Positions 9,015-15,723 of a DNA stretch of 41,238 bases are shown here, one piece after another. The stretch covers positions 1 to 41,238 of the forward strand of contig JAMFSA010000217.1 in assembly GCA_026225055.1 (NCBI GenBank), read 5' to 3'. This DNA comes from Mucilaginibacter xinganensis. Lineage in GTDB: Bacteria > Bacteroidota > Bacteroidia > Sphingobacteriales > Sphingobacteriaceae. The position numbers were made by a program, and so were the translations under genes. Positions within the stretch are counted from its first letter, which is position 1. Each line of letters starts with the position of its first letter. The notes beneath the pieces are model-generated. The model saw only the letters and a list, made by a program, of their open reading frames with translations. It ran no database searches and was not told where the DNA came from.

Positions 9015-10088
9015 TTACGCCATCTCCTCTTTCAATATCGCCAATGTATTCCCATTCTCCACATTCCCAAAGAAGGAAACTCCTCCCGCGCCATTTTTAA
9101 GTGCGTATTGGATACCCTGGCGAATCTCATCATCGCTTTTAAAATCGGATAAATATAAGCCTGCATACAGCGGGAACTTGCCTGCTAAAAAGTGGGTGCC
9201 TTCCTTAACTGCATCGCCTATCCAGCTTACCTTCTCTTTATAAAAACCGTGATATATCATAGGGCAAACACCGTCGAGGTTCCAGTTTGTCCAATCCTGC
9301 CTTACGTTGCGGCGGGCAACTTCGGGGGTTGGGAAAACGGCCGCGGTTATTTTTTTCTTTTTGCCATGGGCGATATCACAAAGGCTATTTACCACCCGGT
9401 TGATATTACCATACCTGAACAAGCGCCACGAAAGGCTGGCCGACGGATATTGCAGCGAGGTTACATCAGTACCATACTGATCTTTAAAATGGCTCTGGCA
9501 AACATCGCAATAGCAGAAATCATAGGCAGGCAGTTCCGTGGTTTGGTCGAGATTATAATGCTCCCAAAGGTTTACCGGCAAAATCACATCGCAATAGCGC
9601 ACATAATCCAAATGAATACCGTCTACATAATCCTTATTTAATATATCAGTTACTTGCTGCTCTAAATATTGCTGCACCTCGGGGCGCGATGGGCATAGCC
9701 AGCGGTAATAGTTAACATAAGGCGGATGATCGGCACATGATTCGCCATTCCTGTTCTTGCTGTACCATTCCGGGTGAACGGTTACCAGCTCGGCACGGTT
9801 AAAGGTCCACATCCAGCGGTGAGCTTCCAGGCCCTGCGCCTTGGCCGCACGGAAATGTTTTTCGCTGTCAGCCTCAAAAAAAACAGCATGGATCCCCGCT
9901 TCCTTAAAAGCGGCATAACGCTTGTTAAGCATCTCCGGCGTATCTTTTGGATCGGGACCTATCCATACCCAATTTTTCATTTTCTGCTTTTTGGGCGATG
10001 CCAGGTTTACAGCAGCATTAGTTGTTAACGATAGTTGGGTAGCTACCCCGGCCAGCAGACCGGTCTTTATAAATTCACGCTTATTCAT
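9015..10088 (-). CDS. Secreted GHL10-like putative glycoside hydrolase
   Basis: A 357-residue protein with an N-terminal export signal (MNKREFIKTGLLAGVATQLSLTTNA; only KR precedes the hydrophobic part, so this is not a canonical twin-arginine signal). The rest fits a (beta/alpha)8 barrel of the GHL10/hypothetical glycosidase type: VWIGPDP near the start, AGIHAVFFEADSEKHFRAA, then CPSRPEVQQYL and DYVDGIHLDYVRYCD, the typical strand with Asp residues near the active site. CYCDVCQSHF is a Cys cluster found in several of these proteins. The substrate is unknown, presumably an extracellular or cell-wall glycan. The start overlaps the upstream CBM9-like gene by 8 bases (ATGAATAA), so translation is probably coupled. 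Confidence 0.78.
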   Translation of the reverse strand: MNKREFIKTGLLAGVATQLSLTTNAAVNLASPKKQKMKNWVWIGPDPKDTPEMLNKRYAAFKEAGIHAVFFEADSEKHFRAAKAQGLEAHRWMWTFNRAELVTVHPEWYSKNRNGESCADHPPYVNYYRWLCPSRPEVQQYLEQQVTDILNKDYVDGIHLDYVRYCDVILPVNLWEHYNLDQTTELPAYDFCYCDVCQSHFKDQYGTDVTSLQYPSASLSWRLFRYGNINRVVNSLCDIAHGKKKKITAAVFPTPEVARRNVRQDWTNWNLDGVCPMIYHGFYKEKVSWIGDAVKEGTHFLAGKFPLYAGLYLSDFKSDDEIRQGIQYALKNGAGGVSFFGNVENGNTLAILKEEMA

Positions 10089-11217
10089 CTGATTTGTAAT
10101 TTATTGCCTGTATAAGTCCTTCCTGGTTAATTGTCCAGGTTATTTTATCCTTTTCATCGGTAATTAAGCCCATAAACTGGTGTTTGGTAGCTTCCAGTTG
10201 CAACGTATTGGGCTTATCATTTACCTTTACCTTATCGGCTATGCCAAATTTATCGAGCGATAAAGCATATTCGCCATGCTGCCTGAACCATTCTCTTTGG
10301 CGGTAATAAATGAGCCATAAATAACGCTTTTGCTGCTCGGCATAGGGCATGGTAAAGGTAACACTGTCATTGCCTTTCGTAAATAACAAATATCCCCAAC
10401 GTTCGGGCATATGCATATCAATAAGCCCCTGAGGCGACCATACCCAATTATGCTCCGGTTTGTTATTACCCTTGCTATCCGTATCCTCTACATATTTACC
10501 GCTTATGGCTTTGGTATCCCATTCCACCCGCGAAAAATTGATGCGCCATAAGGTTCCGTCCTGTGGCGGGCGTGGCTGCCAGCCCACACTCAACGACCTG
10601 AGCGGTATAGCCATTTCCACAGTCCAGCCTTTGTCCGTATCAGATGGATCATTCACCGTACCCTGTACCTTAACTGCCGTACGCAAGCCTGTTGCATCCC
10701 AGCTCACCATGGGGTTACCGCTAACCTTGTAGGGTTTATTCAAAAACAGATCGAACATGGTATTTATGGCATTGATCTCCAATTCGAAATACTGATGAGT
10801 AGTATTATTAGGGTTGATAAATACCTCAAAATCATTATCCCGAAAAACAATATCGTCATGATGTGTTTGATATGCCCACAGTTGCGGTTCCTGCACTTTT
10901 GCAGCTATGTAAAGGCAAGTATCATCCCAAAGCATTTTCACCTGAGTTTTCAAGGATGGTTTAGGTTTCAGATCACCTTCAATATCCTGAAACTCATTCG
11001 TCCATGCTGCCTTTTGCCAAACCGCGTCATTAATATCACCATCAATTACCGGTGGCGCATCCACGTGATGGATAACGTAATGATCGGGCACGGTAAAAAG
11101 ATTCTCCAATCCTTTAAATGGCGATTGAGCCATTGCTCCGCTTGCAGCACAAAAAATTGATCCTGTTATTAAGATACCTGTATAAAAGGTTTGTTTAAAC
11201 CTGTATTTATTAGCCAT
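10081..11217 (-). CDS. Secreted carbohydrate-binding family 9-like protein
   Basis: A 378-residue exported protein (signal peptide to about residue 30, ending GAMAQ). Residues about 50-260 match the CBM9-like/DOMON-type domain: PPVIDGDINDAVWQKAAW, VKMLWDDTCLYIAAKVQEPQLWA, DNDFEVFINP and GWTVEMAIPLRSL are its usual landmarks. The C-terminal 110 residues (YAEQQKRYLWLIYYRQREWF onward) occur in many Bacteroidota CBM9 proteins. These proteins bind glycans. It is the first gene of a two-gene operon with the GHL10-like hydrolase, so both probably act on the same polysaccharide. Confidence 0.85.
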   Translation of the reverse strand: MANKYRFKQTFYTGILITGSIFCAASGAMAQSPFKGLENLFTVPDHYVIHHVDAPPVIDGDINDAVWQKAAWTNEFQDIEGDLKPKPSLKTQVKMLWDDTCLYIAAKVQEPQLWAYQTHHDDIVFRDNDFEVFINPNNTTHQYFELEINAINTMFDLFLNKPYKVSGNPMVSWDATGLRTAVKVQGTVNDPSDTDKGWTVEMAIPLRSLSVGWQPRPPQDGTLWRINFSRVEWDTKAISGKYVEDTDSKGNNKPEHNWVWSPQGLIDMHMPERWGYLLFTKGNDSVTFTMPYAEQQKRYLWLIYYRQREWFRQHGEYALSLDKFGIADKVKVNDKPNTLQLEATKHQFMGLITDEKDKITWTINQEGLIQAINYKSDE

Positions 11218-11293
11218 TGCGTTAAATTAGTATTTTTTACACAATTTAGCAGGAAGATACAAATATGTAGTACTTATTTAGGGTGATATGGAG

Positions 11294-11698
11294 TTAGCTA
11301 CCCAATTCAATAATGCGGTCGAATTCCTCTCGTTTAAGCCCCATTACCGACAAACGGCCCTGCCTTACAAGCCCGATATCTTTTAACTGCTCATCAGCTT
11401 TTATTTGCTCCAACGTTACGGGATTTTTTAAAGTTTCAACCGGTTCAAGGTCAACTACTACCCAGTTTGGGTCTTGGGTGGTTGGATCCTGGTAAAATTC
11501 TTTGGCTACTTTGGCTATACCAACTATTTCCTTGCCCTCGTTACTGTGATAAAATAACACAAGGTCGCCTTGTTTCATTTCTTTTAGGTTATTGCGCGCC
11601 TGGTAGTTACGCACACCATCCCAAAAGGTACGACCATCCTGGTTAAACTTTTGCCAGCTATATTTTACGGGTTCAGATTTTACAAGCCAATAATTCAT
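11294..11698 (-). CDS. EVE domain-containing protein
   Basis: A 134-residue protein opening MNYWLVKSEP with FWDGVRNYQARN and KQGDLVLFYHS, the defining EVE (PUA-like) segments also found in thymocyte nuclear protein 1. EVE domains are thought to recognise modified bases in nucleic acid. The length is that of a complete single-domain member. The upstream 150 bases and the first 23 codons are duplicated 0.8 kb away, ahead of the doxX-like gene. The gene appears to be read separately from the upstream CBM9/GHL10 pair, whose start is 481 bases away on the same strand. Confidence 0.9.
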   Translation of the reverse strand: MNYWLVKSEPVKYSWQKFNQDGRTFWDGVRNYQARNNLKEMKQGDLVLFYHSNEGKEIVGIAKVAKEFYQDPTTQDPNWVVVDLEPVETLKNPVTLEQIKADEQLKDIGLVRQGRLSVMGLKREEFDRIIELGS

Positions 11699-11763
11699 TT
11701 GTATCAGTATTAAATTGAAGTAAAGATGTTAAAAAGAGATGATAGTTTATAGATGAATTTGTT

Positions 11764-11808
11764 TAGATGCAATCTACAGGCATAGTGGTTCGAAGTCAGG
11801 AGACTTCG
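11764..11808. repeat. Two-hairpin REP-like element, copy A
   Basis: Hairpin 1 is TAGAT-GCA-ATCTA (11764-11776). Hairpin 2 is CGAAGTC-AGGA-GACTTCG (11791-11808). A partial second GACTTCGAACAGC follows to about 11836. Two related copies lie at 12563-12608 and 13239-13286. Confidence 0.8.
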
Positions 11809-11863
11809 GACAGCGGCAGAGACTTCGAACAGCCGCCACTTGCATAGTTATTTAAAAACTGTT

Positions 11864-12424
11864 TTAATTACTGATCGACTCTCTCTTAAATCTTCGTTTA
11901 TATTTTCGGGCGTATAATGATAATGATTGTTCATTTGAGTCACGATCTCCATTAGCTATCAACGATTTTTCCTGTATAGTGGTGCTGATAAGTATCCCCG
12001 CCGATAGTAATACTATATTTTTAATAATGTACTGGCCCAGCAAAGTTGGTGCAAATAGATTTGCTGTCCACGTTTCATCGGGGAAAAAGAATAGCGGCAA
12101 CGCGGTGCCTGCCATCTGAAAATAAAGCAGCACCAGTATAACGCTCAACCTGCGTTTAAATATCAAGCCTAATCCGATAATACATTCCAAACAAGCCAGT
12201 ATTGGAAGTGAGACTGCAGGTTTGACGTAGCCGAAGCTTAATTTCAAAACGGTTTTACCAGCTATGGCCTCAGCGGCGCTTAAGCCAGGAAAGAACTTAA
12301 GCATCCCAAACCAAAAGAATATAATTCCGAGCGATACCCTTAAAATATTCATGCCATTCCTGGCTTTCCATTCAATAATAGTGGTATTAGCGGTTGCTAT
12401 GCGTTTAACTGATCTGCGTATCAT
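11864..12424 (-). CDS. DoxX-like membrane protein
   Basis: A 186-residue protein with about four membrane helices. The core LRVSLGIIFFWFGMLKFFPGLSAAEAIAG is typical of DoxX-like proteins of the WFGxLKFFPG type, followed by ACLECIIGLGLIF and MAGTALPLFFFPDETW. The segment IIEWKARNG before the first helix is also found in the family, which supports the upstream start at 12424 rather than Met25 (12352). The start codon directly follows the stop of a 24-codon EVE remnant (TAA then ATG), so expression is probably driven by the duplicated EVE leader. DoxX-like proteins are linked to redox or electron-transfer functions but the role is undefined. Confidence 0.82.
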   Translation of the reverse strand: MIRRSVKRIATANTTIIEWKARNGMNILRVSLGIIFFWFGMLKFFPGLSAAEAIAGKTVLKLSFGYVKPAVSLPILACLECIIGLGLIFKRRLSVILVLLYFQMAGTALPLFFFPDETWTANLFAPTLLGQYIIKNIVLLSAGILISTTIQEKSLIANGDRDSNEQSLSLYARKYKRRFKRESISN

Positions 12425-12499
12425 TTAGATGCGGCCATCATGGTTAAACTTTTGCACACTGTATTTTATGGATTCACTTTTAATACGCCGATAGTTCAT
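12425..12499 (-). pseudogene. Truncated duplicate of the EVE gene 5' end (24 codons)
   Basis: Read on the minus strand this encodes MNYRRIKSESIKYSVQKFNH plus DGRI and a stop. The intact EVE gene begins MNYWLVKSEPVKYSWQKFNQ then DGRTF. The match continues upstream into the leader (AGTAAAGATGTTAAAAAGAG is shared exactly) and the REP-like element. This is therefore a partial duplication, eroded by substitutions, whose stop codon abuts the doxX-like start. Confidence 0.85.
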
Positions 12500-12562
12500 C
12501 TGTAGAAGTATTATGAGAAGTAAAGATGTTAAAAAGAGATGATACTGTAAAGGTAAATTTGT

Positions 12563-12608
12563 GTAGACACAGTCTACGTGCATAATAGTTCAAAGTCAGG
12601 AGACTTCG
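12563..12608. repeat. Two-hairpin REP-like element, copy B
   Basis: Hairpin 1 is GTAGAC-ACA-GTCTAC, changed on both arms relative to copy A (TAGAT/ATCTA to TAGAC/GTCTA). Hairpin 2 is a weaker AAGTC-AGGA-GACTT. It lies in the duplicated upstream region of the EVE remnant. Confidence 0.75.
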
Positions 12609-12680
12609 AACAGCGCAGGACAGCGGCATACTATTTCGCTTCTTACCGTTTTTTTTAAAGACAGGGCAGTGAATATTTTA

Positions 12681-12688
12681 GATATTTG
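12681..12688 (+). promoter_or_regulatory. Candidate -7 element GATATTTG
   Basis: One mismatch to TAnnTTTG, ending six bases before the ATG of the envelope protein gene, which implies a very short leader. Confidence 0.35.
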
Positions 12689-12694
12689 CCCGAA

Positions 12695-13216
12695 ATGAAA
12701 TCACTTTTCGCAATCTTATTATTCTTTTTATCTGCCATTAACGCATTCGCTCAAAAAACCACTAAAGACAGCACAGATGATAAAGAGGGCATAGCGGTTG
12801 TTGAAATTGGCGGAGCTTCGTCCACAGATTTAAAAAGCAATAAATCAGGTTTGGGTTACAACATTTCTGTCGAAACCACACCAATAGAAAACTGGCTGGA
12901 AATTGAATTAGGTATCTCCCCCACTTATGCAGCGCATTCTAAGGAAACCGATATAGATTTTCTGTTTAAAAAACCCTGGACCTTTTCTTCTGAATTAGAG
13001 TTTATGATTGGTATTGGCCCGGATTGGTCTCATGCAACCAGTTATGGTGTAGCAACCAATTCATGGAGTGGTGAACTGGCACTGGATTTTATGTATTGGC
13101 CCTTTAAAAAGCATCAGTTCGGTTTTTACGCCGAACCAGCTTATGATTATGGTCTTGAAAAAGGACATGAGCAATCGGTTGATATGAGTGCCGGTTTAAT
13201 CATTAATATTCCATAA
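12695..13216 (+). CDS. Exported beta-rich hypothetical protein
   Basis: A 173-residue protein from the ATG at 12695; a TTG nine bases upstream would add three residues before the signal peptide and is unlikely. The signal peptide is MKSLFAILLFFLSAINAFAQ. The mature part alternates hydrophobic and polar residues in strands (YNISVETTPIENWLEIELGIS, FMIGIGPDW, HQFGFYAEPAYDY) and ends GLIINIP. This suggests a small outer-membrane beta-barrel or similar all-beta protein. I do not recognise a named family. Confidence 0.65.
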   Translation: MKSLFAILLFFLSAINAFAQKTTKDSTDDKEGIAVVEIGGASSTDLKSNKSGLGYNISVETTPIENWLEIELGISPTYAAHSKETDIDFLFKKPWTFSSELEFMIGIGPDWSHATSYGVATNSWSGELALDFMYWPFKKHQFGFYAEPAYDYGLEKGHEQSVDMSAGLIINIP

Positions 13217-13238
13217 AAGCATAAACAAACTAATTTAT

Positions 13239-13286
13239 GTAGATGCAATCTACAGGCATATTAATACGAAGTCTGGAGACTTCGTA
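13239..13286. repeat. Two-hairpin REP-like element, copy C
   Basis: Hairpin 1 is GTAGAT-GCA-ATCTAC. Hairpin 2 is a perfect 10-bp stem TACGAAGTCT-GG-AGACTTCGTA. It lies between two plus-strand unknown genes. Confidence 0.8.
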
Positions 13287-13331
13287 CAGCGCGGAAAAAT
13301 AATTGTTAATGATAGTTTGCTTTGAACATTC

Positions 13332-13339
13332 TATATTTA
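13332..13339 (+). promoter_or_regulatory. Candidate -7 element TATATTTA
   Basis: Matches TAnnTTTG except for the final base and lies 16 bases before the ATG at 13356. Confidence 0.4.
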
Positions 13340-13355
13340 GCCATCTAAACAACAT

Positions 13356-14075
13356 ATGTCACAATATAAAAATACACCTGCTGGCTTTGTAACATTCAAA
13401 AAACGCGTACTTTTAAGAACAATCCCCTTAATATTAATCAGTATTGTAGCCGGATTAAGCATTGCATTTTTCTCCGAAAAAAGTCAACCTACTGACCTAC
13501 TCACCTGGATAATTATAATACTATTTGTAGTGGCTGTAATGACATATGCAGTTATAAAAAGTATTAAAACACAAAAAGAAGCCTATAATAGCTATAGCCT
13601 AACCTTAGGAATCGATTTTTTATCGCGCCAGCAAAATAACCTCCCTACAATTACTTTATTCTTTAATGAGATAACACAAATAACTGAAGATAAATTCGGG
13701 AACTTATTGGTTAAAGGACAGAAATCCGATCACACAATAGCCATACCGGAATTTATCGAAGATCATAATAAAATAAGAAGTATTCTTCAATCATTGCAAC
13801 CCATTACAAAGCAGAGCACTAAAAAAATTCTCCAAAAACACCCTTTCATACTTGCTATGTTATCGCTTGGTTGTATGGCGATAGTTTATCTTAGCCATAA
13901 TAAAATATTAGTTGCTGTTTGTGGTTTGGGTCTTATTACTTTTATGAGCTGGAGCTTTTTTAAGATCAGGGCATCAAAACAAATACCAGACAACGTTAAA
14001 AGTAAAGCTTGGTTAGTCGTATTGGTCGTCGCCTCTGTAATTGCTGTAGTTTATTATAAAGTTTGGGGTAGCTAA
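13356..14075 (+). CDS. Hypothetical membrane protein with a PH-like cytosolic insert
   Basis: A 239-residue protein with about five predicted membrane helices: near residues 17-38, 46-66, 164-182, 184-201 and 217-235. Between helices 2 and 3 lies a soluble stretch of about 90 residues. Its strand pattern (YSLTLGIDFLSR, TITLFFNEITQITED, NLLVKGQK, HTIAIPEFIEDHNKIRSIL) resembles a bacterial PH-like domain. That assignment is by pattern only. The coding sequence is AT-rich. Its stop is five bases from the convergent holA stop. Confidence 0.6.
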   Translation: MSQYKNTPAGFVTFKKRVLLRTIPLILISIVAGLSIAFFSEKSQPTDLLTWIIIILFVVAVMTYAVIKSIKTQKEAYNSYSLTLGIDFLSRQQNNLPTITLFFNEITQITEDKFGNLLVKGQKSDHTIAIPEFIEDHNKIRSILQSLQPITKQSTKKILQKHPFILAMLSLGCMAIVYLSHNKILVAVCGLGLITFMSWSFFKIRASKQIPDNVKSKAWLVVLVVASVIAVVYYKVWGS

Positions 14076-14080
14076 ATGCC

Positions 14081-15103
14081 TCAATGCAATATCTTAAACA
14101 TCAACTCTTTCATCAAGGCACCATCGTCAGCAGTTGATTCAACTCCTTTGCTTTTCAGGTCGTACTCGCGCAGGTAAGCGATGATCTCCATGGTTTTGCC
14201 GTAGTTGTAACTGCGCGCCGCCATTTCATAATCCTTTACAAAATATGGGTTTACGCCCAGCTCACGGGCAAGGTTTTGCTGCGATTTATCCTTTACGTAA
14301 TGATACGCCAACACCTTGCTGAAATAGTTATTAAGGTTGCCCAGCATCAGCACTATAGGGTTGGATTTGGGATTAGCTTCAAAATAATTGATGATGCGGT
14401 TTACTTTTAACACATCCTTTTTACCAAGCGCGGTTTGCAACTCAAACACATTGTATTCCTTGCTTATGCCGATGTTATTATGGATCAGATCGAGCGTGAT
14501 CTCCTGCCCGGGCGCTACATTCAGCATCAGCTTTTCCAGCTCATTGGCAATTTTTGAAAGGTCGTTACCCAAATATTCCGACAGCATCAACGTAGCCTGT
14601 TGGCTTGCTTTATAGCCCTTATCGCTTATAAAGTTCTCTATCCAGCCGGGGATCTTACTATCATACAATGGCGCTGATTCATATACCAGGCCATGTTTTT
14701 CAATTGCCTTGTACGTTTTTTTGCGCTTATCAAACTTGCCATACTTATAGCAAAACACCAGTATAGTGCTTGGCAGCGGATTTTCAAGGTAGTTTAGTAA
14801 GGGATTGATGCTTTTTTTATCGTCGTCATCCTTGCCCCATTTCATTTCCTGTGCTTCTTTTACCAGTACCACCTGGTAGTCGGCCATCATGGGGTAACGC
14901 TTGGCGGCATTTAGTACCGTCATTACATCGGTATCCTTACCATATAGTACCGTTTGGTTAAAGCCTTTCTCTGCTTCCGACAAAAGTTTATGCTCTACAT
15001 AACTGCCTACCAGGTCGATATAATAAGGTTCTTCGCCGTGCAACAGGTACACGGGTTTGTATTTACGGTTTTTAAGATCTTTTAGTATATCCTCAGCAGC
15101 CAT
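14081..15103 (-). CDS. holA: DNA polymerase III subunit delta
   Basis: A 340-residue protein with the typical delta-subunit layout. It opens LKNRKYKPVYLLHGEEPYYID (domain I nucleotide-fold entry). ALKRYPMMADYQVVLVKEAQEM-like text and LVFCYKYGKFDKRKK follow. Domain II contains QQATLMLSEYLGNDLSKIANELEKL, the conserved GxDLxxIxxELEKL motif, and domain III the KVLAYHYVKDKSQQNLARELGVNPYFV stretch. Delta opens the beta sliding clamp within the clamp loader. The divergent neighbour, a lone HsdR-N protein, is a frequent holA neighbour in Bacteroidota as I recall it. Confidence 0.92.
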   Translation of the reverse strand: MAAEDILKDLKNRKYKPVYLLHGEEPYYIDLVGSYVEHKLLSEAEKGFNQTVLYGKDTDVMTVLNAAKRYPMMADYQVVLVKEAQEMKWGKDDDDKKSINPLLNYLENPLPSTILVFCYKYGKFDKRKKTYKAIEKHGLVYESAPLYDSKIPGWIENFISDKGYKASQQATLMLSEYLGNDLSKIANELEKLMLNVAPGQEITLDLIHNNIGISKEYNVFELQTALGKKDVLKVNRIINYFEANPKSNPIVLMLGNLNNYFSKVLAYHYVKDKSQQNLARELGVNPYFVKDYEMAARSYNYGKTMEIIAYLREYDLKSKGVESTADDGALMKELMFKILH

Positions 15104-15108
15104 TGAAA

Positions 15109-15249
15109 GTCAAAAATCAAAAGTAAAAATTCAAAAGCATTAGCGGGTGCTAATTCAAAAGTAAAAATTCAAAAGTCAAAAAAATCACATCAATGATCCT
15201 GACAAATGCCAATAACCATTTTTGAATTTTTACTTTTGAATTTTTACTT
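15109..15249. repeat. Palindromic element with 7-nt-period arms
   Basis: The left arm reads GTCAAAA, ATCAAAA, GTAAAAA, TTCAAAA from 15109 in strict 7-base steps. A small hairpin ATTAGC-GGGT-GCTAAT interrupts, then the steps resume (TTCAAAA, GTAAAAA, TTCAAAA, GTCAAAA). The right arm (about 15219-15249) is the inverse: its reverse complement gives GTAAAAA, TTCAAAA, GTAAAAA, TTCAAAA. It fills the divergent gap between holA and the HsdR-N gene, so it must overlap or adjoin both promoters. Confidence 0.85.
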
Positions 15250-15255
15250 AATTAC

Positions 15256-15723
15256 ATGGATCAGTTACAACCGCTCGACCTTCCACCCTATCCTTTTAAA
15301 ATAAGCGATAAAGATGGTGTGCTGACTATGTTTGACGAGATCCGAAAAAAGCACATCATCATCACTCCCGAAGAATGGGTGCGCCAGCATTTTGTACAAT
15401 ACCTCATCAACCAAAAAAATTATCCAAAAACACTGATTAAACTTGAAGGCGGCCTTAAACTGCATGGCATGGCTAAACGTACCGATATAGTTGTGTTTAA
15501 TCCTAACGGAGAAAAGATATTAATGGTGGAATGCAAAGCGCCGTCGGTAAGTATCAACCAAAAGGTGTTCGACCAGATAGCGCGATATAATATGACGCAT
15601 AAGGTAGCCCTGTTAGCCGTGAGCAATGGACTACAACACTATTATTGTACTATTGATTTTGACGCGAAACAATATAGATTTATAGAACACCTACCCGATT
15701 ACCGGGAAATTAACCCTGCTTAA
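15256..15723 (+). CDS. Stand-alone type I restriction HsdR N-terminal domain protein
   Basis: A 155-residue protein consisting only of the HsdR-N nuclease domain. The segment PEEWVRQHFVQYLINQKNYP is the family entry. The PD-(D/E)xK core is RTDIVVFNPNGEKILMVECKAP with Asp77, Glu92 and Lys94. No helicase, specificity or methylase gene is nearby, so this is not a restriction locus; the single-domain form is widespread in Bacteroidota and of unknown function. The catalytic residues look intact. The stop codon overlaps that of the convergent histidine kinase by three bases. Confidence 0.85.
   Translation: MDQLQPLDLPPYPFKISDKDGVLTMFDEIRKKHIIITPEEWVRQHFVQYLINQKNYPKTLIKLEGGLKLHGMAKRTDIVVFNPNGEKILMVECKAPSVSINQKVFDQIARYNMTHKVALLAVSNGLQHYYCTIDFDAKQYRFIEHLPDYREINPA

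Noticed and set aside
8887..9243. 118-codon plus-strand frame beginning MIIKIMSLRGGTTKQ
   Set aside because: Its first third is translated from the dispersed palindrome and the rest is antisense to the GHL10-like gene. Such repeat-derived peptides are commonly mis-annotated.
9015..10088. Twin-arginine signal on the GHL10-like protein
   Set aside because: The N-terminus has KR, not RR, before the hydrophobic segment, so a Tat call is not justified; a Sec or atypical signal is as likely.
11294..12424. EVE plus DoxX-like genes as a defence or toxin cassette
   Set aside because: EVE proteins can occur in defence loci, but no nuclease, toxin or methylase lies here, and the adjacency is explained by a local duplication.
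15256..15723. Type I restriction-modification or other defence locus
   Set aside because: Only the HsdR-N domain is present, and the neighbours are holA, a histidine kinase and valS.
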